The notes beneath the pieces were generated by a model that did not search any database, had not been told where the DNA came from, and saw only the letters and a program-made list of their open reading frames with translations. This document shows, piece after piece, positions 1 to 6,587 of a DNA stretch of 12,832 nucleotides. Made by a program: the position numbers and the translations under genes. Position 1 is the first letter of the stretch. Each line of letters opens with the position of its first letter. Origin of the DNA: Gammaproteobacteria bacterium (GTDB taxonomy: Bacteria; Pseudomonadota; Gammaproteobacteria; S012-40); assembly GCA_026982215.1 (NCBI GenBank), contig JALSHN010000311.1, positions 1-12,832 of the forward strand, given 5' to 3'.

Positions 1-168
1 CCCCAGCACCCTTTCCAGGCGCGGGGCATCGAAATGGGGATGACGACGGGAAAACGGCCGCCGGCGCACATCCGCCACCCCTTGCACCGCACCGTCGGCC
101 AACAGCGCCAGCAGGGCCGCCAGGGTGCGGTCACTGTGCCCCACGGTGACGATCACCGGCCCCTTCAT
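1..168 (-). CDS. DUF488 family protein (N-terminal part, cut by window edge)
   Basis: The first 56 residues of a protein that runs off the left edge of the window. The start reads MKGPVIVTVGHSDRTLAALL, followed by a VADVRRRPFSRRHPHF stretch. A 'T(V/I)GHS.R' start followed by 'DVRR.P.SRR.P.F' about 30 residues later is the hallmark of the DUF488 family, small cytoplasmic proteins of unknown biochemical function. The ATG at 166-168 overlaps the TGA of the methyltransferase gene by 4 bp (ATGA), so the two are probably translationally coupled, and this is the last visible gene of the minus-strand cluster. The family call is from recognised motifs. The C-terminal half cannot be judged. Confidence 0.8.
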   Translation of the reverse strand, partial: MKGPVIVTVGHSDRTLAALLALLADGAVQGVADVRRRPFSRRHPHFDAPRLERVLG

Positions 169-806
169 TGCCGCTGCAACAAGGCCACATCGGCCAGAGG
201 CAACGACAAGCGCGCCCCCAGATGATCCGCCAACCAGCGGAAACTCGCCGCCGAAAAAAAGGCCACATGGGTGGGATCACGCACATAATGCCAAGAGGGG
301 AAACGCCAAGCCTCGGTAGCCCGCTGGGTCATGATCGCCAGCACCCCGCCCGGCTCCAGCAAGGCCCACAAACGCCGCAGCTCCTGCCCCGGAGCCGCCA
401 GATGCTCCACCACCTCCGTGGCGGTGATCACCTGATAACGTCGCTGGAACACCGTCTCATCCGGGGCATAGAACGGATCGAAACACTCCACCGCATAACC
501 CGCCTCGGTCAACAACGACGCCAAGGCCGGCCCCGGGCCGCAGCCGAAATCCAACACCCGCGCCGGCGGTGGACGCACCACCCGCAGCGGCACCAGCAAA
601 CGGGCGAGAAAACGGCGGTAACCGGGATCGGCGGGATCGTTCTGATGCAGATCGTACTCCGCCCGCTCTTCCTCGGGCGAAAGATGCGCCTCGGCAGGCA
701 CGAAGATCAAATCACAGCGCGGGCAACGCAGATAGGGCCGCCGCCCATCCAGATAATGGATGGCGGCATCCTCCCACTCACACAAGGGGCAACGGGGCGC
801 CCCCAC
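165..806 (-). CDS. class I SAM-dependent methyltransferase with N-terminal zinc ribbon
   Basis: A 213-residue protein. Residues 6-31 form a CPLC...CPRC pair (C6, C9, C28, C31), a zinc-ribbon knuckle. The Rossmann methyltransferase fold follows: motif I VLDFGCGPG at about 84-92, an acidic residue after strand 2 (ECFDP), and an EVVEHL motif-III/IV region. This is the Methyltransf_23/UbiG-like layout. The late 'WHYVRDPTHVAFFS' segment is typical of that group. The substrate is unknown. The start is GTG at 804-806, 5 nt after the stop of the upstream gene, with only a weak GAGCGAG ribosome site, so it is probably read by reinitiation. It overlaps the DUF488 gene by 4 bp. Similar zinc-ribbon methyltransferases often act on cell-surface sugars or lipids, but nothing here shows that. 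Confidence 0.85.
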   Translation of the reverse strand: MGAPRCPLCEWEDAAIHYLDGRRPYLRCPRCDLIFVPAEAHLSPEEERAEYDLHQNDPADPGYRRFLARLLVPLRVVRPPPARVLDFGCGPGPALASLLTEAGYAVECFDPFYAPDETVFQRRYQVITATEVVEHLAAPGQELRRLWALLEPGGVLAIMTQRATEAWRFPSWHYVRDPTHVAFFSAASFRWLADHLGARLSLPLADVALLQRQ

Positions 807-811
807 CTCGC

Positions 812-1456
812 TCAGCGACTCAGCCAGTCCTGGAACTCGCTGTCCGTCAGCTCACGCACCGGCAACACATAGGCCCGCTGGGTGGTAGGGTCGGTGGGAT
901 CCCCCTTGGGAATGGGCGTGACCCCACCATTGGTCGTTCCCACCGCCCACACCCGTTCCTCCCAGACATCGTCGGCGGCTCCGGCGCTGATCTGTGCCAC
1001 CGGCGTCGAGGTCCAGTAATAGCCTGAAGGGTGAGTCGGGAACACGGCCCCGTTCAGCGCCGGATCACGACATTGGCGCTCGATGATGGAGGCCAGCTCC
1101 TTGACGTTGGGCAGGTGCCAGCCATCGGTATAGCCGCTGCCCAAGGGATCGTTGGCGCGAAACACAGCCACCGCCTCCAGGGCCCCGCGCCAGCTGAAGA
1201 GCCGCTGCTCACCGCTCACCACCTCACAGGCCCCGCGTTCGAGGCGGAACCCCAGCGGGCAACGAGCCCACAGCAGACCGGTCTCCTTGTCCACCACCAC
1301 GTCATACCCCTGGGGCAGATGGAACCGCGCCGTGGGGGTGGTGGCGCGGATGGTGTCCGTGCCCTCGCCGTCACAGTTCGCCGGCACCGCCGCCTGCACC
1401 GGGAGGGCCAAAACGGCGCACAGCGCCCACAGATATTTGTTCATGCGCATCGTCAT
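812..1456 (-). CDS. secreted Lcl_C (DUF1566) domain protein
   Basis: A 214-residue exported protein. The N-terminus is a Sec signal peptide: MRMNKY, a hydrophobic core LWALCAVLALP, and probable cleavage after VQA. The mature part is a single Lcl_C/DUF1566 domain, shown by 'ETGLLWARC', 'WRGALEAV', 'GWHLPNVKELASIIE', 'YYWTSTPV' and a closing 'AYVLPVREL'. This domain occurs on many secreted and surface proteins of proteobacteria, including the C-terminus of the Legionella collagen-like adhesin; no enzymatic activity is known. In-frame ATGs lie at 1456, 1450 and 1444. I chose 1456 because GAGGGG sits just upstream, but 1450 is equally good on spacing. The gene starts 8 nt after the stop of the larger Lcl_C lipoprotein, so the pair is probably co-transcribed and may work together at the cell surface (inference). 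Confidence 0.8.
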   Translation of the reverse strand: MTMRMNKYLWALCAVLALPVQAAVPANCDGEGTDTIRATTPTARFHLPQGYDVVVDKETGLLWARCPLGFRLERGACEVVSGEQRLFSWRGALEAVAVFRANDPLGSGYTDGWHLPNVKELASIIERQCRDPALNGAVFPTHPSGYYWTSTPVAQISAGAADDVWEERVWAVGTTNGGVTPIPKGDPTDPTTQRAYVLPVRELTDSEFQDWLSR

Positions 1457-1464
1457 CACCCCCC

Positions 1465-3195
1465 TCAAGGCCCATCGCTCACCAGCCGCACCAATGCAGT
1501 CTGCGACTTACTGAGCGGCACGTCCTCGGGAATGCCCCTGAATCGCATCCCCCAGACCTGGGCCGGATCGGCGCTGAGCGGCGTGGTGGACCAATAAGGA
1601 TAAGTGGGGTTGGCGTTGGGGAAGAACGCTTCATTCAATGGCGCGGGGAGATACCCCGTCGAGCGCTCCACCTCGTCACGGCGATTGTAATCGTTGCCGT
1701 AATCGGCGATGGATCGCAGCTCCTCCAGGGTGGGCAACCGCCACCCCCCACGGCCGCACCAACGCTCGGCATTGGCGATGGCCACCAGCCGCCCGGCGTT
1801 ACAGGTCCCCTGGCTGCAATCCGGCAACCCGGGCCGCCCCGCCTCACCGCCATTGGCCTGGGCATCGACGTCGTACCAATAGAACGGAGTGGATTCGCCA
1901 TGCACGGCCGGCTCCGTACCCTGCGGCACCTTCACCTCCCACACCAGCCCCGTGGTCTCGTCACGGACACAGTGCCACGGGGTGGTGGCGTAATCGGCAC
2001 TCTGATCGGCCAGAGGAACCCCATTGGCATCCAGCTTGGTGAAGCGGAACCCGGTGGCGTTCACGTCCCCCGTGGCCGCCCGGGCCTCGGCATCGGCACC
2101 GAACAAGGCATCCTGGCCGTCATAGAAATACAACTCGAGAATGGAGGGTGCGTCGGCAACGGGAGCGGTTTCATAGGGCTCCTTCCAGGTGTGATCGTCC
2201 ACATAACGGTCCACCACCCCATCGTTGGCCGTACCGCCATTCCTACCGTCGTCCCAACCGATGTTGTAGGCGAAACGGACCACCCCGGTGTCGTTCAACC
2301 GCCGCCGCGGCGCCGTGCTCACCTGAGCATAGTCGGGGCGGTCGTCGTCGCGGATGGTCACCTGGGCCAACTCCCGGCTGGGCGCGAACACCGCCCCTTC
2401 CATCTGCCGCACCACGCCGAGCACCAGCTTCTCATCGTTCTCCGCCTGACCGTCGTCGACGATACGGGCCAGGAAACGCTTCTCCGTCTCACCCGGAGCA
2501 AAGGTGAAGCGCAACGGCAGGCGCTGGGGATTCCCATCCGCGTCCTCGAGGAGATAATCCACATAAGGCGTGGCCTGGGAGTCACCATTGGTATTCACCT
2601 CCACCACCGCCGGCGCCCCACTGGGGATGTCCAACGCCACGGTGAAGATGACCGTACTGGCATTGCCGCCCGCGGCCACCTCCTCCACCGCCGTCACTCC
2701 GGCGGAGATGCCGGCAAAGGGCGGCCGATCGAAGTCCTCGATGGTGATCACCCCCACCGCTTCGGCAAGATCCGCCCCCTGGGCATTGGAGAGCACCAGA
2801 CGGAATTCCTCGGCATTGCGTTCATAGAGCGCATCGTCGATGATCACCACCCGAATGGCCTTGCGCGTCTCGCCCGGCGCGAAAACCAGCGTACCGCTGG
2901 GCTGGGCCACGGTATAATCCGCTCCGCCCACGGCACTGCCGTCCTCGATACGGTAATCGACGCGCACCTCGCTCTGGCGTGCCGGCTGCAGCACCACCTC
3001 CAGATCCAGCTGGGTATTCGCCCCGTCACTGCGGTCTTCGAGAATCGTCAGCGTGGGGGCATGGAGCCCCGGGGGCGTGGTCTCCAACGGCGGACGGCCA
3101 CGGCCACAGGCCGAAAGGACCAGCGACAGGGCAATCACGGCCACCAACGCCGCGCGACCACGGGGAGACATGGAGTGAGTCAGGCCGGCTCCCAT
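1465..3195 (-). CDS. outer-membrane lipoprotein with Calx-beta repeats and Lcl_C (DUF1566) domain
   Basis: A 576-residue lipoprotein. Residues 1-30 are a lipoprotein signal with lipobox L27-S-A-C30. Glycine at mature +2 predicts the outer membrane. Two Calx-beta domains follow, at about 47-145 and 150-280, each with the 'DY....GTL.FAPGET.K...V.I.DD...E..E...L.L' pattern. These are calcium-binding beta-sandwich modules. After a linker, an Lcl_C/DUF1566 domain fills about 410-576 ('ETTGLVWEVK', 'WRLPTLEELRSIADYG', 'YWSTTPL', 'ALVRLVSDGP'). The ATG at 3193-3195 has GAGG six nucleotides upstream. In-frame codons further upstream (to 3315) would place 40 residues ahead of the signal peptide, which is unlikely; the ATG at 3169-3171 is a weaker alternative. 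It heads the four-gene minus cluster and faces bioA across a 176-bp gap. A role in adhesion is plausible but unproven. Confidence 0.85.
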   Translation of the reverse strand: MGAGLTHSMSPRGRAALVAVIALSLVLSACGRGRPPLETTPPGLHAPTLTILEDRSDGANTQLDLEVVLQPARQSEVRVDYRIEDGSAVGGADYTVAQPSGTLVFAPGETRKAIRVVIIDDALYERNAEEFRLVLSNAQGADLAEAVGVITIEDFDRPPFAGISAGVTAVEEVAAGGNASTVIFTVALDIPSGAPAVVEVNTNGDSQATPYVDYLLEDADGNPQRLPLRFTFAPGETEKRFLARIVDDGQAENDEKLVLGVVRQMEGAVFAPSRELAQVTIRDDDRPDYAQVSTAPRRRLNDTGVVRFAYNIGWDDGRNGGTANDGVVDRYVDDHTWKEPYETAPVADAPSILELYFYDGQDALFGADAEARAATGDVNATGFRFTKLDANGVPLADQSADYATTPWHCVRDETTGLVWEVKVPQGTEPAVHGESTPFYWYDVDAQANGGEAGRPGLPDCSQGTCNAGRLVAIANAERWCGRGGWRLPTLEELRSIADYGNDYNRRDEVERSTGYLPAPLNEAFFPNANPTYPYWSTTPLSADPAQVWGMRFRGIPEDVPLSKSQTALVRLVSDGP

Positions 3196-3371
3196 TTGGC
3201 GCCTCGCATCAGAATTATTTATCGTTTTCCAGTTGGAAACTATATCACAACTGAACGGCGCCTCGACAAGGCGAGACCACAGATGAGAAAACATCACCAA
3301 GCCATTGTTTTTCAAGAAAAAGATCCCCGTCGAGAAACCATTCCTACCCCCTTTATATCGGACAAAGCCTC
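3196..3371. promoter_or_regulatory. divergent intergenic control region between lipoprotein cluster and bioA
   Basis: This is noticeably richer in A/T than its surroundings and must carry the starts of both transcripts. It holds two short perfect inverted repeats: TTTCCA-GT-TGGAAA at 3226-3239 and TTTTTC-AA-GAAAAA at 3308-3321. On the minus strand AATAAT (3219-3214) could be a -10 for the lipoprotein gene. On the plus strand TATATC (3354-3359) could be one for bioA, although it lies close to the ATG. Neither has a convincing -35. I see no match to the known BirA operator pattern. Confidence 0.4.
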
Positions 3372-4721
3372 ATGAACAACAGGGTATGGTTGCAGCGGGA
3401 CCTGGCCCACTTGTGGCACCCGTGCACACAGATGAAAGATCACGAGACTCTGCCACTGATCCCCATCCGTCGCGGCCAGGGGGTGTGGCTGGAGGACTTC
3501 GAGGGCAAACGCTACCTGGACGCCATCAGCTCCTGGTGGGTCAACCTGTTCGGCCACGCCAACCCCCACATCAACGCCGCCCTGCGCGACCAGATGGAGA
3601 CCCTGGAGCATGTGATCCTGGCCGGTTTCAGCCATGCCCCGGCCGTCGAGCTGGCCGAACACTTGGTCCGGCTTACCCCCCCCGGCCTGGAACGGGTGTT
3701 CTATGCCGACAACGGCTCATCGGCGGTGGAAGTGGCTCTCAAGATGAGCTTTCATTACTGGCGAAACTGCGGCCAGCCCCAGCGCACCCGCTTCATCAAC
3801 CTCTCCAACAGCTACCACGGCGAGACCCTGGGCGCGCTGGCGGTGGGCGACGTGGCCCTCTACAAAGAGACTTACCAACCCCTGCTGCTGCAACCGATCA
3901 CCGCCCCCTCTCCCGACTGCTACCTGCGCGAGCCCGGCCAATCCTGCGAAGACCACGCCCGCCAGGCCTTCCGGGACCTGGAACTGCTGCTGGAGCGCCA
4001 CGCCCACGAGACCTGCGCGGTGATCATCGAACCCCTGGTGCAATGCGCCGGCTACATGCGCATGTACCCGCCGGTCTATCTGAAATGGCTGCGCCAGGCC
4101 TGCGACCGTTTCGGCGTCCACCTCATCGCCGACGAGATCGCCGTCGGCTTCGGGCGCACCGGCACCCTGTTCGCCTGCGAACAGGCCGGCATCAGCCCCG
4201 ACTTCCTCTGTCTCTCCAAGGGCCTCACCGGCGGCTACCTCCCCCTCTCCGCGGTCCTCACCACCGACGCGATCTATCAGGCCTTCTACGACGACTACGA
4301 ACGCCTCACCGCCTTCCTCCACTCCCATTCCTACACTGGCAATGCCCTGGCCTGCCGTGCCGCCCTGGCCACTTTGGAACTCTTCGAGCGCGAGCCGGTG
4401 CTGGAACGCAACCAGGAAAAGGCCCGCCTGATCCGGGAGCTGTGCGCCGAGTTGGAAGACCACCCCCATGTAGCCGAGGTCCGCCAGACTGGGATGATCA
4501 CCGCCATCGAGATGGTGCGCGACCGAGCCACCCGCGAACCCTACCCCTGGCAGGAACGCCGGGGGCTGCGGGTCTATCGACACGGCCTGGAGAAGGGGGT
4601 ACTGCTGCGCCCGCTGGGCAACGTGGTCTACTTCATGCCGCCCTACGTGATCGAGGAAGACGAAATCCGCCTGATGGTGGACACCGCCAAGGAAGGCATC
4701 ACACTGGCCACCCGCGACTAA
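3372..4721 (+). CDS. bioA: adenosylmethionine-8-amino-7-oxononanoate aminotransferase (DAPA synthase)
   Basis: A 449-residue class III aminotransferase. It transfers the amino group of S-adenosylmethionine to KAPA, giving DAPA, the penultimate precursor chain of biotin synthesis; PLP-dependent and cytoplasmic. Diagnostic BioA segments are '[11 protein letters not shown]' near the start, '[16 protein letters not shown]', '[15 protein letters not shown]', '[19 protein letters not shown]' with the PLP-binding aspartate D254, and the PLP lysine K283 in '[12 protein letters not shown]'. The D-to-K spacing of 29 equals that of E. coli BioA (D245, K274). Length is normal. The ATG at 3372 starts the conserved N-terminus, but no good Shine-Dalgarno is visible. 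No other bio genes are in the window, so bioA stands apart from any bioBFCD cluster here. A strong hairpin follows the stop directly. Confidence 0.96.
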   Translation: MNNRVWLQRDLAHLWHPCTQMKDHETLPLIPIRRGQGVWLEDFEGKRYLDAISSWWVNLFGHANPHINAALRDQMETLEHVILAGFSHAPAVELAEHLVRLTPPGLERVFYADNGSSAVEVALKMSFHYWRNCGQPQRTRFINLSNSYHGETLGALAVGDVALYKETYQPLLLQPITAPSPDCYLREPGQSCEDHARQAFRDLELLLERHAHETCAVIIEPLVQCAGYMRMYPPVYLKWLRQACDRFGVHLIADEIAVGFGRTGTLFACEQAGISPDFLCLSKGLTGGYLPLSAVLTTDAIYQAFYDDYERLTAFLHSHSYTGNALACRAALATLELFEREPVLERNQEKARLIRELCAELEDHPHVAEVRQTGMITAIEMVRDRATREPYPWQERRGLRVYRHGLEKGVLLRPLGNVVYFMPPYVIEEDEIRLMVDTAKEGITLATRD

Positions 4722-4752
4722 CAGGCTGTTGAAAAACGTCTTCAACAGCCTG
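4722..4752. terminator. perfect 12-bp hairpin between convergent bioA and tsaD (probable bidirectional terminator / dispersed repeat)
   Basis: The arms CAGGCTGTTGAA (4722-4733) and TTCAACAGCCTG (4741-4752) are exact complements around a 7-nt loop AAACGTC. It starts one base after the bioA stop, and its right arm contains the tsaD stop, so it sits where both transcripts should end. There is no T-run on either side, so termination would depend on the stem alone. Sequences starting 'CAGGCTGTTGAAAAA' recur as dispersed repeats and near transposon ends in several gammaproteobacteria (from memory, not checked). Confidence 0.7.
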
Positions 4753-5779
4753 CTAAGCCCCCCGGCGGAGCCAATTCCGACAACGGCCAACGGGGACGCA
4801 CGGTGAACGCCCAGCCGCTGCGCTCCCCCGCCGCCAACCGCAACGCACCCACATGGGCAATCATCGTCCCGTTGTCAGTGCACAGAGCCGGCGGCGGAAA
4901 GAACACCCCCACACCGTCCTGCCGCCCCCAGGCCAGCAGGACCTCACGCAGCCGCCGGTTGGCCCCCACTCCCCCAGCGACCACCAATCGTTCCATCCCG
5001 GTGGCCGCCACCGCTCGACGGCACTTCACCAGGAGGGTCTCCACCACCGCCTCCTGGAAGGCATGGGCGATATCCGCCCGGGCCCGGGGGTCCTCGCCAT
5101 GGACCTCCACCGCGTTCAACACCGCCGTCTTCAAACCACTGAAGCTGAAATCCAAGCCAGGACGATCCACCATCGGCCGCGGAAAACGGAACCGCCCCGG
5201 GCAGCCCTGCTCGGCCAACCGCGCCACCTCCGGGCCGCCGGGATACCCCAGCCCCAGCATCTTGGCGACCTTATCGAAGGCCTCGCCCACGGCATCGTCC
5301 AGGGTCTCCCCCAGGATGCGATAGCGGCCCAACCCCTCCACGGCCACCAACTGGGTGTGGCCACCAGAGACCAACAGGGCCAGAAAGGGGAAATGCGGGG
5401 CATCATCCGCCAACAACGGCGCCAACAGATGCCCTTCCATATGGTGGACCGCCACCACAGGCACCTCCCAGGCCCAAGCCAAGGCCGAGGCCACCGAGGC
5501 CCCCACCAACAGCGCCCCCGCCAGCCCCGGCCCGGCGGTATAGGCCACCCCCGCCGGCCGCTCCACTCCACACTCGGCCAACAGGGAACGGATCAAGGGC
5601 GCCAGATAACGAACATGGTCCCGCGAGGCCAGCTCCGGCACCACCCCGCCATACTCAGCATGCAACGCCACCTGGCTGTGAAGCCGCTCGCCCAACACCC
5701 CGCGACGCGGGTCGAACAGGGCCACCCCTGTCTCGTCGCACGAGGTCTCCACCCCCAAAACAGGCCCATCGAGACTCAA
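4742..5779 (-). CDS. tsaD: tRNA N6-adenosine threonylcarbamoyltransferase TsaD
   Basis: A 345-residue ASKHA-fold protein. With TsaB and TsaE it transfers the threonylcarbamoyl group from TC-AMP to A37 of ANN-decoding tRNAs (t6A). Key motifs: '[17 protein letters not shown]' at the start, '[14 protein letters not shown]', the metal-binding pair H113 and H117 in 'HHMEGH', 'LVSGGHTQL', '[19 protein letters not shown]', '[10 protein letters not shown]', '[12 protein letters not shown]' and '[12 protein letters not shown]'. The start is TTG at 5777-5779. It lies 11 nt after GGGGAGG, no in-frame ATG is available before the conserved VLGVETS, and the resulting N-terminus has the usual length. The C-terminus runs about six residues past '[10 protein letters not shown]', where E. 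coli TsaD ends soon after; the final A-G-C and stop come from the hairpin repeat. It is divergent from rpsU, a widely conserved arrangement. Confidence 0.97.
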   Translation of the reverse strand: MSLDGPVLGVETSCDETGVALFDPRRGVLGERLHSQVALHAEYGGVVPELASRDHVRYLAPLIRSLLAECGVERPAGVAYTAGPGLAGALLVGASVASALAWAWEVPVVAVHHMEGHLLAPLLADDAPHFPFLALLVSGGHTQLVAVEGLGRYRILGETLDDAVGEAFDKVAKMLGLGYPGGPEVARLAEQGCPGRFRFPRPMVDRPGLDFSFSGLKTAVLNAVEVHGEDPRARADIAHAFQEAVVETLLVKCRRAVAATGMERLVVAGGVGANRRLREVLLAWGRQDGVGVFFPPPALCTDNGTMIAHVGALRLAAGERSGWAFTVRPRWPLSELAPPGGLAGC

Positions 5780-5787
5780 GGTTTTCT

Positions 5788-5816
5788 TTGCCTCCCCGAA
5801 ACAAAGCGGCTATCAT
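5788..5816 (+). promoter_or_regulatory. sigma-70 promoter for the rpsU-yqeY-dnaG-rpoD operon
   Basis: TTGCCT (5788-5793) and TATCAT (5811-5816) are separated by exactly 17 bp, a good -35/-10 pair (4/6 and 5/6 matches). Transcription would start near 5823, leaving a leader of about 35 nt before the rpsU ATG. That leader carries a strong AGAGGAG ribosome site at 5848-5854. The assignment is by pattern only. Confidence 0.65.
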
Positions 5817-5858
5817 ACGCGCTTTTCTCAGCCCGACTCAAAAACGAAGAGGAGCCAC

Positions 5859-6107
5859 ATGCCTGCGGTCAAGGTCCGAGACAACGAACCCTTCGACGTC
5901 GCCCTGCGGCGTTTCAAACGTGCCTGCGAAAAAGCGGGCGTGCTCTCCGAAGTGCGCCGGCGCGAGTACTACGAAAAACCCACTCAGATGCGCAAGCGCA
6001 AGGCTGCCGCGGCCATCAAGCGCCAGCTCAAGAAAATGCAGCGCGAGGCCGCCCGCAACGAAGCCCAACGCCGCGCCCTACGTCTCAACACCTTGGACCT
6101 GGGCTGA
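5859..6107 (+). CDS. rpsU: 30S ribosomal protein bS21
   Basis: An 82-residue, strongly basic protein beginning [20 protein letters not shown]. It continues with '[28 protein letters not shown]', the canonical bS21 sequence. bS21 sits on the 30S platform and helps base pairing between the Shine-Dalgarno sequence and the 16S rRNA 3' end. It is first in the macromolecular-synthesis operon, with a strong AGAGGAG site 4 nt before the ATG. The usual gammaproteobacterial length is about 71 residues. Here the tail after 'KKMQREAAR' is about eleven residues longer and ends [12 protein letters not shown]. Confidence 0.97.
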   Translation: MPAVKVRDNEPFDVALRRFKRACEKAGVLSEVRRREYYEKPTQMRKRKAAAAIKRQLKKMQREAARNEAQRRALRLNTLDLG

Positions 6108-6121
6108 ATCAACCCCGCCCC

Positions 6122-6568
6122 ATGTCCCTGAAGGACCGAATCCAAGAAGCCACCAAGGACGCCATGCGCGCCAAGGACAAGGCGCGCTTGGCCACCTTGC
6201 GCATGATCAACGCCGCCATCAAACAGCGCGAGGTAGACGAACGCATCGAACTCGGCGACGATCAGATCCTCGCCGTGCTGGAGAAGATGCTCAAGCAGCG
6301 CCGTGAGGCGGTGGAGCAATACCGCAAGGCCGGCCGGGAGGACCTGGCCGCCAAGGAAGAGGCGGAAATGGCGCTGATCCAGGAATTCCTCCCCGAGCCG
6401 CTGAGCGAAGACGAGCTCGACGCCCTCATCCAAACCGCCATCGAAGAGACCGGCGCCCAAAGCATCCGCGATATGGGCAAGGTGATGGCCCGGCTACGCC
6501 CCCAGGTCCAAGGCCGTGCCGACATGAGCCAAGTGAGCGCCAAGATCAAGGCCCGCCTCGGCGCCTGA
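6122..6568 (+). CDS. yqeY: GatB/YqeY domain-containing protein
   Basis: A 148-residue protein with the full YqeY pattern: 'MSLKDRIQEATKDAMRAKDK', 'LATLRMINAAIKQREVDER', 'MLKQRREAVEQYRKAGREDLAAKEEAE', 'FLPEPLSEDELDALI' and 'MGKVMARLRPQVQGRADMSQVSAKIKARL'. The domain resembles the helical tRNA-binding tail of GatB, the amidotransferase subunit. Its role as a free-standing protein is not settled. It lies between rpsU and dnaG, as in Pseudomonas and several other gammaproteobacteria; E. coli lacks it at this position. The ATG follows the rpsU stop by 14 nt with no visible Shine-Dalgarno, so translation is probably coupled to rpsU. Confidence 0.95.
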   Translation: MSLKDRIQEATKDAMRAKDKARLATLRMINAAIKQREVDERIELGDDQILAVLEKMLKQRREAVEQYRKAGREDLAAKEEAEMALIQEFLPEPLSEDELDALIQTAIEETGAQSIRDMGKVMARLRPQVQGRADMSQVSAKIKARLGA

Positions 6569-6587
6569 CTCCGGGAGGCCGCCCATC

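Noticed and set aside
1900..3375. Plus-strand frame opposite the Calx-beta lipoprotein gene
   Set aside because: The translation is His/Arg/Gly-rich without domains, whereas the minus strand gives a lipoprotein signal and recognisable domains.
3305..4732. Long plus-strand frame overlapping bioA
   Set aside because: It reads through bioA in another frame with Pro/Arg/Gly-rich sequence. BioA is complete, with all active-site motifs.
4853..6568. A 571-codon plus-strand frame that ends with yqeY
   Set aside because: Only its last 148 codons are a real protein (YqeY). The rest is opposite tsaD and out of frame with rpsU.
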